Assembly: GCA_001303225.1 (NCBI GenBank)
Contig: LJNI01000020.1
Span: 1 to 19,719 of the forward strand
DNA length: 19,719 nt
Direction of reading: 5' to 3'
Origin: a candidate division TA06 bacterium DG_78
GTDB taxonomy: Bacteria > Hydrothermota > Tepidihabitantia > SM23-42
Shown: one piece after another, positions 1 to 6,648 of the stretch
Position numbering within the stretch: the first letter of the stretch is position 1
Layout of the letters: each line of letters starts with the position of its first letter
Program-made: the position numbers and the translations under genes
The notes under the pieces: generated by a model
What the model was told of the DNA's origin: nothing
Seen by the model: the letters and a program-made list of their open reading frames with translations, nothing else
Database searches by the model: none

Positions 1-67
1 AACCAATGGTACTCATAAAAAGTAGCACAATCATCATGTATAATAGTATACTATCTAATTTCTTCAT
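1..67 (-). CDS. N-terminal fragment of a membrane or secreted protein (cut by window edge)
   Basis: The ATG at 65-67 on the minus strand follows an AGGTGA ribosome site and opens a frame that runs off the left edge. The 22 visible residues start MKKLDSILLYMMIVLLFMST, a short basic head followed by a hydrophobic stretch, as in a Sec signal peptide or signal anchor. It begins 45 bases after the ABC permease stop and points the same way, so it is probably the third gene of the exporter operon. Nothing visible identifies the protein; an accessory lipoprotein or outer-membrane partner of the exporter is possible but is a guess. Confidence 0.6.
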   Translation of the reverse strand, partial: MKKLDSILLYMMIVLLFMSTIG

Positions 68-112
68 ATTCACCTCACCAATTTTTCCTACATCCACCAA
101 AATTAAAAATGC

Positions 113-862
113 CTAATACGCACCGCGATTGAAAAATAAAATCGCGAGAAATATCACAACTGTGCTAAAGGCTAACAAAAAGCCACAATCGACGATTATC
201 GGAAAAGTGGAAATGCCGAGTAAAATCCTGCGTAGGAGGTCCACTCCGTATGATAAAGGGTTGATATAAATTATGGTCTTAAGCCAAGCAGGTAAGCCAG
301 AAACTGGAAACATTGCTCCACTCAAAAAGAACATCGGCATAACTAAGAAGTTCATAATGGTGCCGAAACCTTCGAATGAGGTCATGCGGCTGGCAATGAT
401 AATTCCAATGCCGGTCAAGGCAAAAGAGATCAAGAACATCGCGGGAATCAGAAGTAAAATTTGATGCCAGACAATCGGCACTTTGACTAGCGGTGCAAAA
501 AGTAACATTACTGTTCCCTGTATTATTGATAGGGTACTGCCCGCAAAAGCTTTACCCAGAGCAATGGCAGTACGTGGCACAGGTGCTACCAGGATCTCTT
601 TGAGGAATCCAAATTCCCGATCCCAGATAATGGAGATTGCTGATTGGATTGAAGTGAAAATGAGGGTCATGGCAATAATGCCCGGAAAGATATATTGGGT
701 GTAATTAAAACCCTGAATTGCCTGAAACGATGGACGCAGACCCATACCCAAGATAAATAACCAGAGAATGGGTCGGGCAAAAGAGGAGTAGAGCCGACTT
801 CTCTGACGTACATAGCGGATTATGTCACGTAGCCAGATTATATAGATGGTGCTCCAATCCAT
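113..862 (-). CDS. ABC-2 type transporter permease (DrrB-like)
   Basis: A 249-residue integral membrane protein with about six hydrophobic segments and the ABC-2 membrane-domain pattern of DrrB/NodJ-type permeases, including a PMFFLSGAMFPVSGLP segment near residue 175-190 and a following INPLSYGVDLLRR stretch typical of the family's last extracellular loop. It would form the channel through which the neighbouring ATPase drives export of a lipid, antibiotic or polysaccharide. The ATG shares one base with the ATPase stop (TGATG), so the two are translationally coupled. Length is normal for the family (about 240-270). The substrate cannot be read from the sequence. Confidence 0.9.
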   Translation of the reverse strand: MDWSTIYIIWLRDIIRYVRQRSRLYSSFARPILWLFILGMGLRPSFQAIQGFNYTQYIFPGIIAMTLIFTSIQSAISIIWDREFGFLKEILVAPVPRTAIALGKAFAGSTLSIIQGTVMLLFAPLVKVPIVWHQILLLIPAMFLISFALTGIGIIIASRMTSFEGFGTIMNFLVMPMFFLSGAMFPVSGLPAWLKTIIYINPLSYGVDLLRRILLGISTFPIIVDCGFLLAFSTVVIFLAILFFNRGAY

Positions 863-1833
863 CAGGTCATCCCGCGTATACGCCGCACTCGGAGTCGTAA
901 CTGGTCTTTGTCCGAGGCAATCTCAGACCGAATTTCTCGACCCGTTAGTTTAAGAAAAACATCGTCGAGGGTCGGACGTCGTACACTGACTGCAGTAATC
1001 GGAATTTCGGCATGCTTTAATAATTTAGGAACGAACTCTTCACCGTTTTCCATTTCAAAATGAAGACCTGAGGAGTCGCACTGGACTGTAACTTGATACT
1101 TTTCACCAAGCTCTTTTTGCGCCAGGTCGTCATTTTCGGTACGTACGGTTATGACATCGCCTTTTACCATCCGCTTTAAATTGTTCGGTGTGTCTAGGGC
1201 AATGATTTTACCGTAATCAATTACTGCAATTCTATTACAGTTCTCAGCCTCATCCATGTAATGGGTAGTGAGAAACAAAGTGATATTTTTGGTGCTGCGT
1301 AACGTATGGAGATAATCCCAAATCCGGTTCCTGGTCTGGGGATCCAAACCCAAGGTCGGTTCGTCTAAAAACAACACCTTAGGTTCATGTAGTAGTCCAC
1401 GCGCAATCTCTAATCGTCGTTTCATGCCACCTGAGAAATAGCGCACCAAACTATTCCGCCGATCTTTGAGTTCAGCCATCTCCAGCACCTGATCAATGCG
1501 CGCGCTCCTTTCTTTTCTTGGAACCTTATAGATTATCGCATGGAATTTTAAATTCTCATACGCGGTCAAACGGTCGTCAAGGCTCGGGTCCTGAAAAATG
1601 ATACCGATGGAACGACGTACTTCTTTCGCAGCCTTGAGTACATCAAAACCAGAAATCCATGCTTGGCCTCGCGACGGCTGCAAGAGCGTACAGAGTATTC
1701 TAATAGTTGTGGTTTTACCGGCACCATTAGGTCCTAAGAACCCAAAAATTTCTCCTTCATTGACTTCAAATGAAATACCATCTACTGCCCAGAGTCCGTT
1801 AAAATTCTTGGCGAGGTCTTCGACTTTAATCAT
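862..1833 (-). CDS. ABC transporter ATP-binding protein (DrrA-like)
   Basis: A 323-residue ATPase with every key motif: Walker A GPNGAGKTT at residues 34-42, Q-loop Gln81, signature FSGGM at 133-137, Walker B VLFLDEPT at 153-160 and switch His191. The C-terminal roughly 100 residues match the extra domain of DrrA-type daunorubicin-resistance ATPases, with the VRRPTLDDVFLKLTGRE motif near residue 284-300. It powers the permease encoded immediately downstream. Start at ATG 1833 lies 42 bases after the tautomerase stop with only a weak AGAAGG upstream, so it may depend on read-through from the tautomerase promoter. Export of a hydrophobic compound is the family role; the compound is unknown. Confidence 0.93.
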   Translation of the reverse strand: MIKVEDLAKNFNGLWAVDGISFEVNEGEIFGFLGPNGAGKTTTIRILCTLLQPSRGQAWISGFDVLKAAKEVRRSIGIIFQDPSLDDRLTAYENLKFHAIIYKVPRKERSARIDQVLEMAELKDRRNSLVRYFSGGMKRRLEIARGLLHEPKVLFLDEPTLGLDPQTRNRIWDYLHTLRSTKNITLFLTTHYMDEAENCNRIAVIDYGKIIALDTPNNLKRMVKGDVITVRTENDDLAQKELGEKYQVTVQCDSSGLHFEMENGEEFVPKLLKHAEIPITAVSVRRPTLDDVFLKLTGREIRSEIASDKDQLRLRVRRIRGMT

Positions 1834-1875
1834 CGATATAAATTATTTTTACCTTCTGTACTCAGTTATGTGTAC

Positions 1876-2076
1876 CTAACTTTCCTTTTTAAACTTTTTC
1901 GAGTGTTGGACTCCACCACTCGCCCAGTTTTCACGCGATTCTTCGCGTATGATGATGTGTACGGCTTCTTTAGGACACTCAACGATTCTCATGACCACAT
2001 CAGTCAATTCGCTTATGAGCTTTTCTTTTTTGTGGTCTTCAAAACCCTGCCACATACTTATCTCGAGAAATGGCAT
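1876..2076 (-). CDS. 4-oxalocrotonate tautomerase-like small enzyme (DmpI-type)
   Basis: A 66-residue protein of the tautomerase superfamily. Pro2, which becomes the N-terminal catalytic proline after Met removal, is present, and the HIIIREESRENWASGG stretch (residues 40-55) matches the family's beta strand and following turn, with Arg44 and Arg48 as candidate active-site arginines. Length is usual for 4-OT monomers (about 62-70), which assemble as hexamers. The start is fixed by a strong GAGGAGG ribosome site, and a TTGATT-N17-TATACT promoter lies just upstream. The neighbourhood does not show an aromatic-degradation pathway, so the substrate is unknown. Confidence 0.82.
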   Translation of the reverse strand: MPFLEISMWQGFEDHKKEKLISELTDVVMRIVECPKEAVHIIIREESRENWASGGVQHSKKFKKES

Positions 2077-2093
2077 AGTAACCTCCTCGTATA

Positions 2094-2122
2094 AGTATAT
2101 AACATCTTGAGGATAAAATCAA
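2094..2122 (-). promoter_or_regulatory. Promoter of the tautomerase/exporter unit
   Basis: On the minus strand TTGATT (2117-2122) and TATACT (2094-2099) are separated by 17 bases. Transcription would start roughly 10 bases before the GAGGAGG ribosome site of the tautomerase gene. Confidence 0.55.
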
Positions 2123-2163
2123 GTGATGGAGGTTTTGTCTCTCAATAGAGTGGTGCAATTATT

Positions 2164-3342
2164 TCAAATATTTCTGTCCTCCTTTAGCAGTTTAATGTGT
2201 ATATCGTGATAGATATGATTGAAGAGACTATATGTCCAGCGTGCACTCTGAATAAAACGTTCTGCGAAATAGGGTGACATCCCTACTATCCGTGTCAGTG
2301 CCCTTGAGAACTTCAATTCTCTACTGAATAATTTCTTGACCTGTCGTACATACTCCTGTAGCTGGACAGCTGATAATCTATCCTGAGGTAATTGTTCGGC
2401 TAATACGTTTGCAGCAATTTTACCAGAAAACATTGCATTGATGATGCCTCCTCCGGTCATCGGATTCGCCAGCCCAGCAGCATCTCCTATGAGTACACAT
2501 CGATTTCCAACCAAACGATGCCATACTGGTGGACCTAGGTTGACAGGCCATGCCCGGGTTTGACAGAGAGTAGATTTTTTTGAGATGCGAGCCTTGATCT
2601 GTGAATGATTGAGGAACTGTTCAAGCAGTCCGTGTAATGTATACTGAGATTGTTTATACTGACAGGTATCCATGCCCAGTCCAACATTTGCAGTGTCTGA
2701 GCTAAGTGGGAATAACCACGCGTATCCTGGCCACAACTGAGGAAAAAGATATACTTCGACCGTATGAGGCTTTAGGCTAATTCCAGTAAGGTATCCCCGC
2801 ATGGCAATCGCCCGGTGCTGCCAGGGAAGAGGACCCAACTGACGCGCAATCATTGACCCCGCGCCGTCAGCGCCAATCACAGCGCGTGTCTGGTACTCAT
2901 GATATGTTTTCCCCTCGCGTACTCTCACACGGACACCGTGATTGTTGAGGTGTAATCCACACACCCGTCCTGTACATCGTTGTACGCCGGCTGATTCGGC
3001 CGCACAAACCAATTGGTTATCAAATACTTCACGTGGCATAACCACAATTTCAGGCAGCTGTGATTGAAATTCAAACTGGACAGATACTGAGGTTCCAAAC
3101 GGTCCGCACAAACGTGCTCTGTGAACTGGATATGCCTGCTCGGTGATCGCTCGCTCATAAATGTGTAACTCTCTGAGGAGATTCAGACCAGCTGGGCCAA
3201 GTACATCGCCGCACACTTTGTCACGAGGAAAAGACGCAGAATCAACCAAGAGAACCTCATACCCTAATCTTCCTAAATGCAATGCAGCGATACTGCCAGC
3301 AGGTCCTGCACCGCTAATTAATACATCATATACATGAGCCAT
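2164..3342 (-). CDS. Geranylgeranyl reductase family FAD-dependent oxidoreductase
   Basis: A 392-residue flavoprotein of the GGR/PHBH fold. It has the FAD-binding GAGPAG at residues 11-16, the DKVCGDVLGPAG segment at 41-52 that corresponds to the KxCGG-type motif of geranylgeranyl reductases, GADGAGS at 157-163, and the second FAD motif GDAAG at 286-290 followed by PMTGGGI at 294-300. Family members reduce isoprenoid double bonds or oxidise related lipids at the membrane. It starts 18 bases after the acetyltransferase gene, with ICMT-like and GNAT genes upstream, which suggests a lipid or isoprenoid modification operon; the exact substrate is inferred only at family level. Start ATG 3342 has a weak GGTTGAG ribosome site. 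Confidence 0.88.
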   Translation of the reverse strand: MAHVYDVLISGAGPAGSIAALHLGRLGYEVLLVDSASFPRDKVCGDVLGPAGLNLLRELHIYERAITEQAYPVHRARLCGPFGTSVSVQFEFQSQLPEIVVMPREVFDNQLVCAAESAGVQRCTGRVCGLHLNNHGVRVRVREGKTYHEYQTRAVIGADGAGSMIARQLGPLPWQHRAIAMRGYLTGISLKPHTVEVYLFPQLWPGYAWLFPLSSDTANVGLGMDTCQYKQSQYTLHGLLEQFLNHSQIKARISKKSTLCQTRAWPVNLGPPVWHRLVGNRCVLIGDAAGLANPMTGGGIINAMFSGKIAANVLAEQLPQDRLSAVQLQEYVRQVKKLFSRELKFSRALTRIVGMSPYFAERFIQSARWTYSLFNHIYHDIHIKLLKEDRNI

Positions 3343-3360
3343 ATCTCAACCACGCTAATG

Positions 3361-4032
3361 TTAGCATTTTACATAAATTTGGCGTAATCCGGATTTCATG
3401 CACCCATATCTTCCCCAGTACAATGGATGGCTGTTACAAAAATCCACACCATTGAGTAACTCAGATTCATCCCAGTCAGGTGATTGTGCGTTTTTGCTAG
3501 TCGGTAGCCACACCAAGTGAATGGTGAAACAGTGTCCTCTTTTGTACGTCTTGTGTTTTAATTTTAGCGATTTTATCGATTTGAAACCGAGTTTTTCCAT
3601 GTGTTGTTTTTGAAGCCACATCATCCAGTAATTTTCTAACCCGATTGTTGCAAACCCCGACGCATGCTTTTCACTGTTAATCATGTCATTCATGAGCAGC
3701 TTGCCAAAGTTATTGCCTTGCGCCTTTGCATGTACCCAGATACAATTCATAACGATGATATTTTTTCCAGTGATTGGCAAGGCGGCTGCTTTCGGAGGTC
3801 CATACTCGATCATTCCGACATGATTTCCTTTCCAGAAGAGAATTTTCATGTGAAATCCTTGCCGAATTGCAGATTTGAGATAGGCGACCCGCTCGCTATT
3901 TCTCTGATACACTCTTATGAGCGGAATTTCTTTTTTCACGTGGAAAATACATCGAACGAGCAACCTTTGATACCTGGGTTTATGAATAATATCGACAATC
4001 TTAACTGATTCGTTGTGATTCATAGATTTCAC
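3361..4032 (-). CDS. GNAT family N-acetyltransferase
   Basis: A 223-residue protein whose middle matches the GNAT acetyl-CoA site: strand IIVMNCIWV (about residues 91-99) then QGNNFGKLLMNDMI, a slightly degenerate Q/RxxGxG/A loop and helix, and later a NYWMMWLQKQHMEKLGF segment that fits the GNAT motif B region. The C-terminal roughly 60 residues are an extension rich in Trp, Tyr and Cys, ending in a PLYWGRYGCMKSGLRQ-like stretch; this resembles GNAT proteins with an added cysteine-containing tail. The GTG start lies one base after the preceding stop and is served by AGGGATGAC; an ATG three codons in (4023) is the alternative. The acetyl acceptor is unknown. Confidence 0.72.
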   Translation of the reverse strand: MKSMNHNESVKIVDIIHKPRYQRLLVRCIFHVKKEIPLIRVYQRNSERVAYLKSAIRQGFHMKILFWKGNHVGMIEYGPPKAAALPITGKNIIVMNCIWVHAKAQGNNFGKLLMNDMINSEKHASGFATIGLENYWMMWLQKQHMEKLGFKSIKSLKLKHKTYKRGHCFTIHLVWLPTSKNAQSPDWDESELLNGVDFCNSHPLYWGRYGCMKSGLRQIYVKC

Positions 4033-4033
4033 G

Positions 4034-4675
4034 TCATCCCTGTGTGAAAGAAATGATTAAAGGCGCGGTGAGGAGCAGTACTATCACTATCCAAAACCAT
4101 AGAGGGCCGAACATACGTGTTCGTTTTGTGTACTGGTGATATTCATCTTTAAATCTCACTCCAACATCATATATTTCCTCAAATTTTGCCTGGATGAAAT
4201 TGGCAAAGAATACAAGCGGAAATACAATCATACCATCAACATTTATGCGCACAATGGCGATACCGAGTGAGATGAGTACAATTCCTAAGTATATGGGATG
4301 CCTGGTGAACGAGTAGATACCAGAGGTGAGTAATTTACCACCCGTATCTTGAGCACCGATTGCTTTCCGTTTAATGACAGCATATATCAGCAAAAAGGCA
4401 CTGCCAACAAATAATATCTGTCCCATAATGGAATACCAGTTTGCTACCAACGAGGTTTCAAATACGTAAGGTTTCTTTATCACATGAGGATTTGATCGAA
4501 TTCCCACTGCGAGATAACAGAGCGCGTTGTATATGATAATGAATACAACGTTAAGCGGACCACTTTCGAGTACTGTGTGGTATTTCTTTCGTTCTCGAAG
4601 TATTGTTCGTGAGAGTAGTAAGTAGATGAATAATCCTATGATAAGTACTACTCTAATCATCCATGTATATGACAC
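4034..4675 (-). CDS. ICMT/PEMT-like membrane methyltransferase
   Basis: A polytopic protein of about 213 residues with roughly six membrane segments and the hallmark of isoprenylcysteine carboxyl methyltransferase-like enzymes: SFTRHPIYLGIVLISLG followed by FEEIYDVGVRFKDEYHQYTKRT, which holds the conserved RHP and the Glu-Glu/Tyr motifs that bind S-adenosylmethionine. The start is taken as GTG 4675 because GGAGG lies 8 bases before it; a longer frame from TTG 4690 would start inside that ribosome site. It is one base from the GNAT gene and precedes the GGR-family flavoprotein, so it probably methylates a lipid or prenylated small molecule in the same pathway. Bacterial members often have unknown substrates. 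Confidence 0.82.
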   Translation of the reverse strand: MSYTWMIRVVLIIGLFIYLLLSRTILRERKKYHTVLESGPLNVVFIIIYNALCYLAVGIRSNPHVIKKPYVFETSLVANWYSIMGQILFVGSAFLLIYAVIKRKAIGAQDTGGKLLTSGIYSFTRHPIYLGIVLISLGIAIVRINVDGMIVFPLVFFANFIQAKFEEIYDVGVRFKDEYHQYTKRTRMFGPLWFWIVIVLLLTAPLIISFTQG

Positions 4676-4738
4676 TGTATCGTCCTCCAAATTTTTGATG
4701 ACGTCCTGTTAATTCCGCGGTTCATCGTTAACGATTCA

Positions 4739-5158
4739 TTATTTTTCGGATGTCATTTTTGGCCTCTTTTTCACACGAAGCAGAGTTTTTATAGATTCTA
4801 TGTCTTTTTTATTTCTCGGTCTAATCCAGAGCCAGCGTCCGTCATGGTACTGTTTCGCAGTTTCAAATATATGTTTCACATACGGGTTCAAATCTGCTTC
4901 TACTGCTCTTGTAACTTCATCTTTGCCGAGCACGACCAGAACACAAAATCCATTTTTCTCGGGTGACAACGTGACGAGAGTCTTACCGCTCTTACGATAT
5001 CGTATGGTCCAGTCATGCTCTTTTTTTCCAATACTTAGATTAGGTTCATGATCGTAGTGGGTGGCAAGGTATGTGCGGAATTCTGACCAGAGCGCAGCCT
5101 TAGTGCCGATTACTGTGAGCATCATTTTCTCAATAGGTTTGGTTATTTTATTTTTCAT
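4739..5158 (-). CDS. DUF3788 family protein
   Basis: A 139-residue soluble protein with the DUF3788 pattern: an N-terminal WSEFRTYLATHYDHEP helix, DWTIRYRKSGKTLVTLSPEKNGF in the middle and a VVLGK strand, then a C-terminal DGRWLWIRPRNKKDIESIKTLL segment typical of the family's end. It starts two bases after the broken lipoprotein gene's stop with no separate ribosome site, so translation may be coupled. The biochemical function of DUF3788 is not known. Length is close to the usual 140. Confidence 0.78.
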   Translation of the reverse strand: MKNKITKPIEKMMLTVIGTKAALWSEFRTYLATHYDHEPNLSIGKKEHDWTIRYRKSGKTLVTLSPEKNGFCVLVVLGKDEVTRAVEADLNPYVKHIFETAKQYHDGRWLWIRPRNKKDIESIKTLLRVKKRPKMTSEK

Positions 5159-5160
5159 AA

Positions 5161-5577
5161 TTACTGTGTGGTAAAATATGAATAATGTTCACGCTCCATA
5201 GCGTTGCCCGCAACATCTTGTACACCAGTTGTAACTTTTATTTGATAGGTCGTGTTTGTATCCAAATCCATGATTGGCCAAAAGGTATGTGTTTTGTTCT
5301 CATTGCTCACCTCTGCACTCGCCATCCTCACGACAGTAGTGAAGCTATCAGAAGAAAGCTGTACTGTACCTAAAGGTTGTGTATTTTCGTAGTTCGCCTG
5401 TACAGTCGATGCATCCATCGACTCCATAAAGATGACTCATATTTTTGTATTAACACCAACATTAATTGTTCCGTCCGCAGGAACCGTTCGTTCAACAAGA
5501 GGAGCGACTGTATCTTTCTCAAGACAGGCAATGAATACCGCTGTACACAATAACAGCACTGTGAATATTTTTTTCAT
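5161..5577 (-). pseudogene. Lipoprotein with Big_5-like domain, interrupted by an in-frame TGA
   Basis: From ATG 5577 the frame encodes MKKIFTVLLLCTAVFIAC, a lipoprotein signal with Cys18 as the lipid site, then a bacterial Ig-like (Big_5) start PLVERTVPADGTINVGVNTKI. Codon 47 (5437-5439) is TGA. The same frame then continues VIFMESMDASTVQ and ends as a complete domain with VQDVAGNAMEREHYSYFTTQ at 5161. The family expects a residue such as Arg between the strand halves, so CGA to TGA is a simple explanation. Other genes here end in TGA, so TGA is a real stop. If translated at all, the product is either a 46-residue stub or an 88-residue restart from ATG 5427. It could also be a sequencing or assembly error. 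Confidence 0.75.
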
Positions 5578-5588
5578 TATTATATATA

Positions 5589-5616
5589 ACTTTAAACAAA
5601 ATTAACTGACTGTCAA
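5589..5616 (-). promoter_or_regulatory. Candidate promoter upstream of the broken lipoprotein gene
   Basis: TTGACA (5611-5616) and TAAAGT (5589-5594) are 16 bases apart on the minus strand. The transcript would begin within about 7 bases of ATG 5577, which lacks a ribosome site, so a nearly leaderless message is implied. Confidence 0.4.
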
Positions 5617-5638
5617 TCCAGAAAAATTTTTTCCTGTT

Positions 5639-6016
5639 TTAATGTTTTGAAATTTCTTCCTTCTTGACCAGTGCTGAAAGGATAACAGAGACAATGCTCA
5701 CGATGAGCGCACCAAAAAAAGCAGACCAGAAGCCATCAACGTGAAAACCGACATGGAACCAGTTTACCGCGATCGCCGAAGCAAGCCATAGGGTGAGTCC
5801 GTTAATTACCAGAACGAACAAGCCCAGGGTGATGATGATAAGCCCACAGCTGAGGAATTTGAGTATTGGCCGTATAATCGCATTAATGAGTCCCAGAATG
5901 ATCGCCATTACTGCATAGACAATCCAGGCATTTCCGCTGACGCGGATGCCAGGCACGAGCCATGCCGCCACAAACAGTGAAAAAGCGACGATTACCCAAC
6001 GGATAAGTAATTTCAT
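5639..6016 (-). CDS. YvlD/phage-holin-family membrane protein (PF04020-like)
   Basis: A 125-residue protein with four hydrophobic helices in the PF04020 order: MKLLIRWVIVAFSLFVAAWLVPGIRV, then AVMAIILGLINAIIRPILKFL with the characteristic G-L-x-N-x-x-I-R-P-I motif (about residues 42-52), ITLGLFVLVINGLTLWLAS, and a last helix FWSAFFGALIVSIVSVILS. Proteins of this family are annotated as phage holin family or membrane protein of unknown function. It starts six bases after the NTF2-like gene's stop and is co-transcribed with it. Despite the name there is no sign of a prophage here. Confidence 0.85.
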   Translation of the reverse strand: MKLLIRWVIVAFSLFVAAWLVPGIRVSGNAWIVYAVMAIILGLINAIIRPILKFLSCGLIIITLGLFVLVINGLTLWLASAIAVNWFHVGFHVDGFWSAFFGALIVSIVSVILSALVKKEEISKH

Positions 6017-6022
6017 TTTCGA

Positions 6023-6439
6023 TTATTCAGTAATTTTTATTGCTGAGGCAATATCAAGGTCACTTGTTGTTTTATCATCATATTTAAGTGCGTATCGAAA
6101 CTCAGTTACTTTTTCGTTCTCAACCTTGAGTACATATATTAATTTATCTTTTATCTCCGTATCATAGGACGTTTCAGCACACGAACCTGTTGTCCTGCCA
6201 ATTATTATGACAATGTCATTCTTGAAGTATACATCATTGATATGAATTTGAAAATTGGGCCGTTGCGTTATATAATCAGCGATTATTTTCACAGCTTTTT
6301 CACTACCTGCAGTCACTCCTCCTGCTTCATCAATAGCCTTGTGATCGAGTGACATTATCTTCAATAAGCCATCAAAATTTCGATGGTTGATTTTTTCAAT
6401 AAACGTAAGAGCAACATCAACAATATTTTTTTGATTCAT
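6023..6439 (-). CDS. NTF2-like/SnoaL-like domain protein
   Basis: A 138-residue protein with the NTF2-like cone fold pattern: helix VDVALTFIEKINHRNFDGLLKIMSLDHKAI, then an AGSEKAVKIIADYITQRPNFQIHINDVYFKNDIVIIIGRTTGS region and a C-terminal strand pair LIYVLKVENEKVTEFRYAL. Family members are isomerases, hydrolases or simple ligand-binding proteins; no active site can be assigned with confidence. Start ATG 6439 has a good GGGGTGA site, with the promoter-bearing repeat A centred about 60 bases upstream. Confidence 0.75.
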   Translation of the reverse strand: MNQKNIVDVALTFIEKINHRNFDGLLKIMSLDHKAIDEAGGVTAGSEKAVKIIADYITQRPNFQIHINDVYFKNDIVIIIGRTTGSCAETSYDTEIKDKLIYVLKVENEKVTEFRYALKYDDKTTSDLDIASAIKITE

Positions 6440-6485
6440 ATTTCACCCCATTGTAGAAAGATCAAGACTACCTTATTTATAATAA

Positions 6486-6513
6486 ATTCTACTCCAAATC
6501 ACCTGCATTTCAA
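6486..6513 (-). promoter_or_regulatory. Repeat A copy 1: promoter TTGAAA-N16-TAGAAT
   Basis: Minus-strand -35 TTGAAA (6508-6513) and -10 TAGAAT (6486-6491), with the core GTGATTTGGA in the spacer. The same core recurs at 10730, 17460 and 18367. It would drive the NTF2-like and YvlD-like genes with a leader of about 40 bases. Confidence 0.6.
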
Positions 6514-6603
6514 GACGTAGTGTTTTTAAGCATATTCGATTGTCTTCAGCCGGAAGCAGGGTATACAAATGCCAATTGCGACGAGGTTCAAAAATTCATA
6601 TAA

Positions 6604-6631
6604 TTGACACTGTATCAATAATGGTTATAGT
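6604..6631 (+). promoter_or_regulatory. Promoter of the exported nitroreductase-like gene
   Basis: TTGACA (6604-6609), 16 bases, TATAGT (6626-6631). The -10 box includes the TTG that could be mistaken for the gene's start; a GGAGGAACT ribosome site and ATG 6649 follow. Confidence 0.7.
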
Positions 6632-6648
6632 TGAACAACGGAGGAACT

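Noticed and set aside
1870..2094. Plus-strand frame opposite the tautomerase gene
   Set aside because: Shadow of the tautomerase gene; no ribosome site, and the minus strand has a clear family match.
5437..5439. TGA read as selenocysteine or as a reassigned sense codon
   Set aside because: Neighbouring genes (ABC ATPase, ICMT-like, the lysine-rich frame) end at TGA, and the domain position does not call for Cys or selenocysteine; a nonsense change is simpler.
5639..6016. Prophage remnant suggested by the phage-holin family name
   Set aside because: PF04020-type proteins are common chromosomal membrane proteins, and no other phage gene is present.
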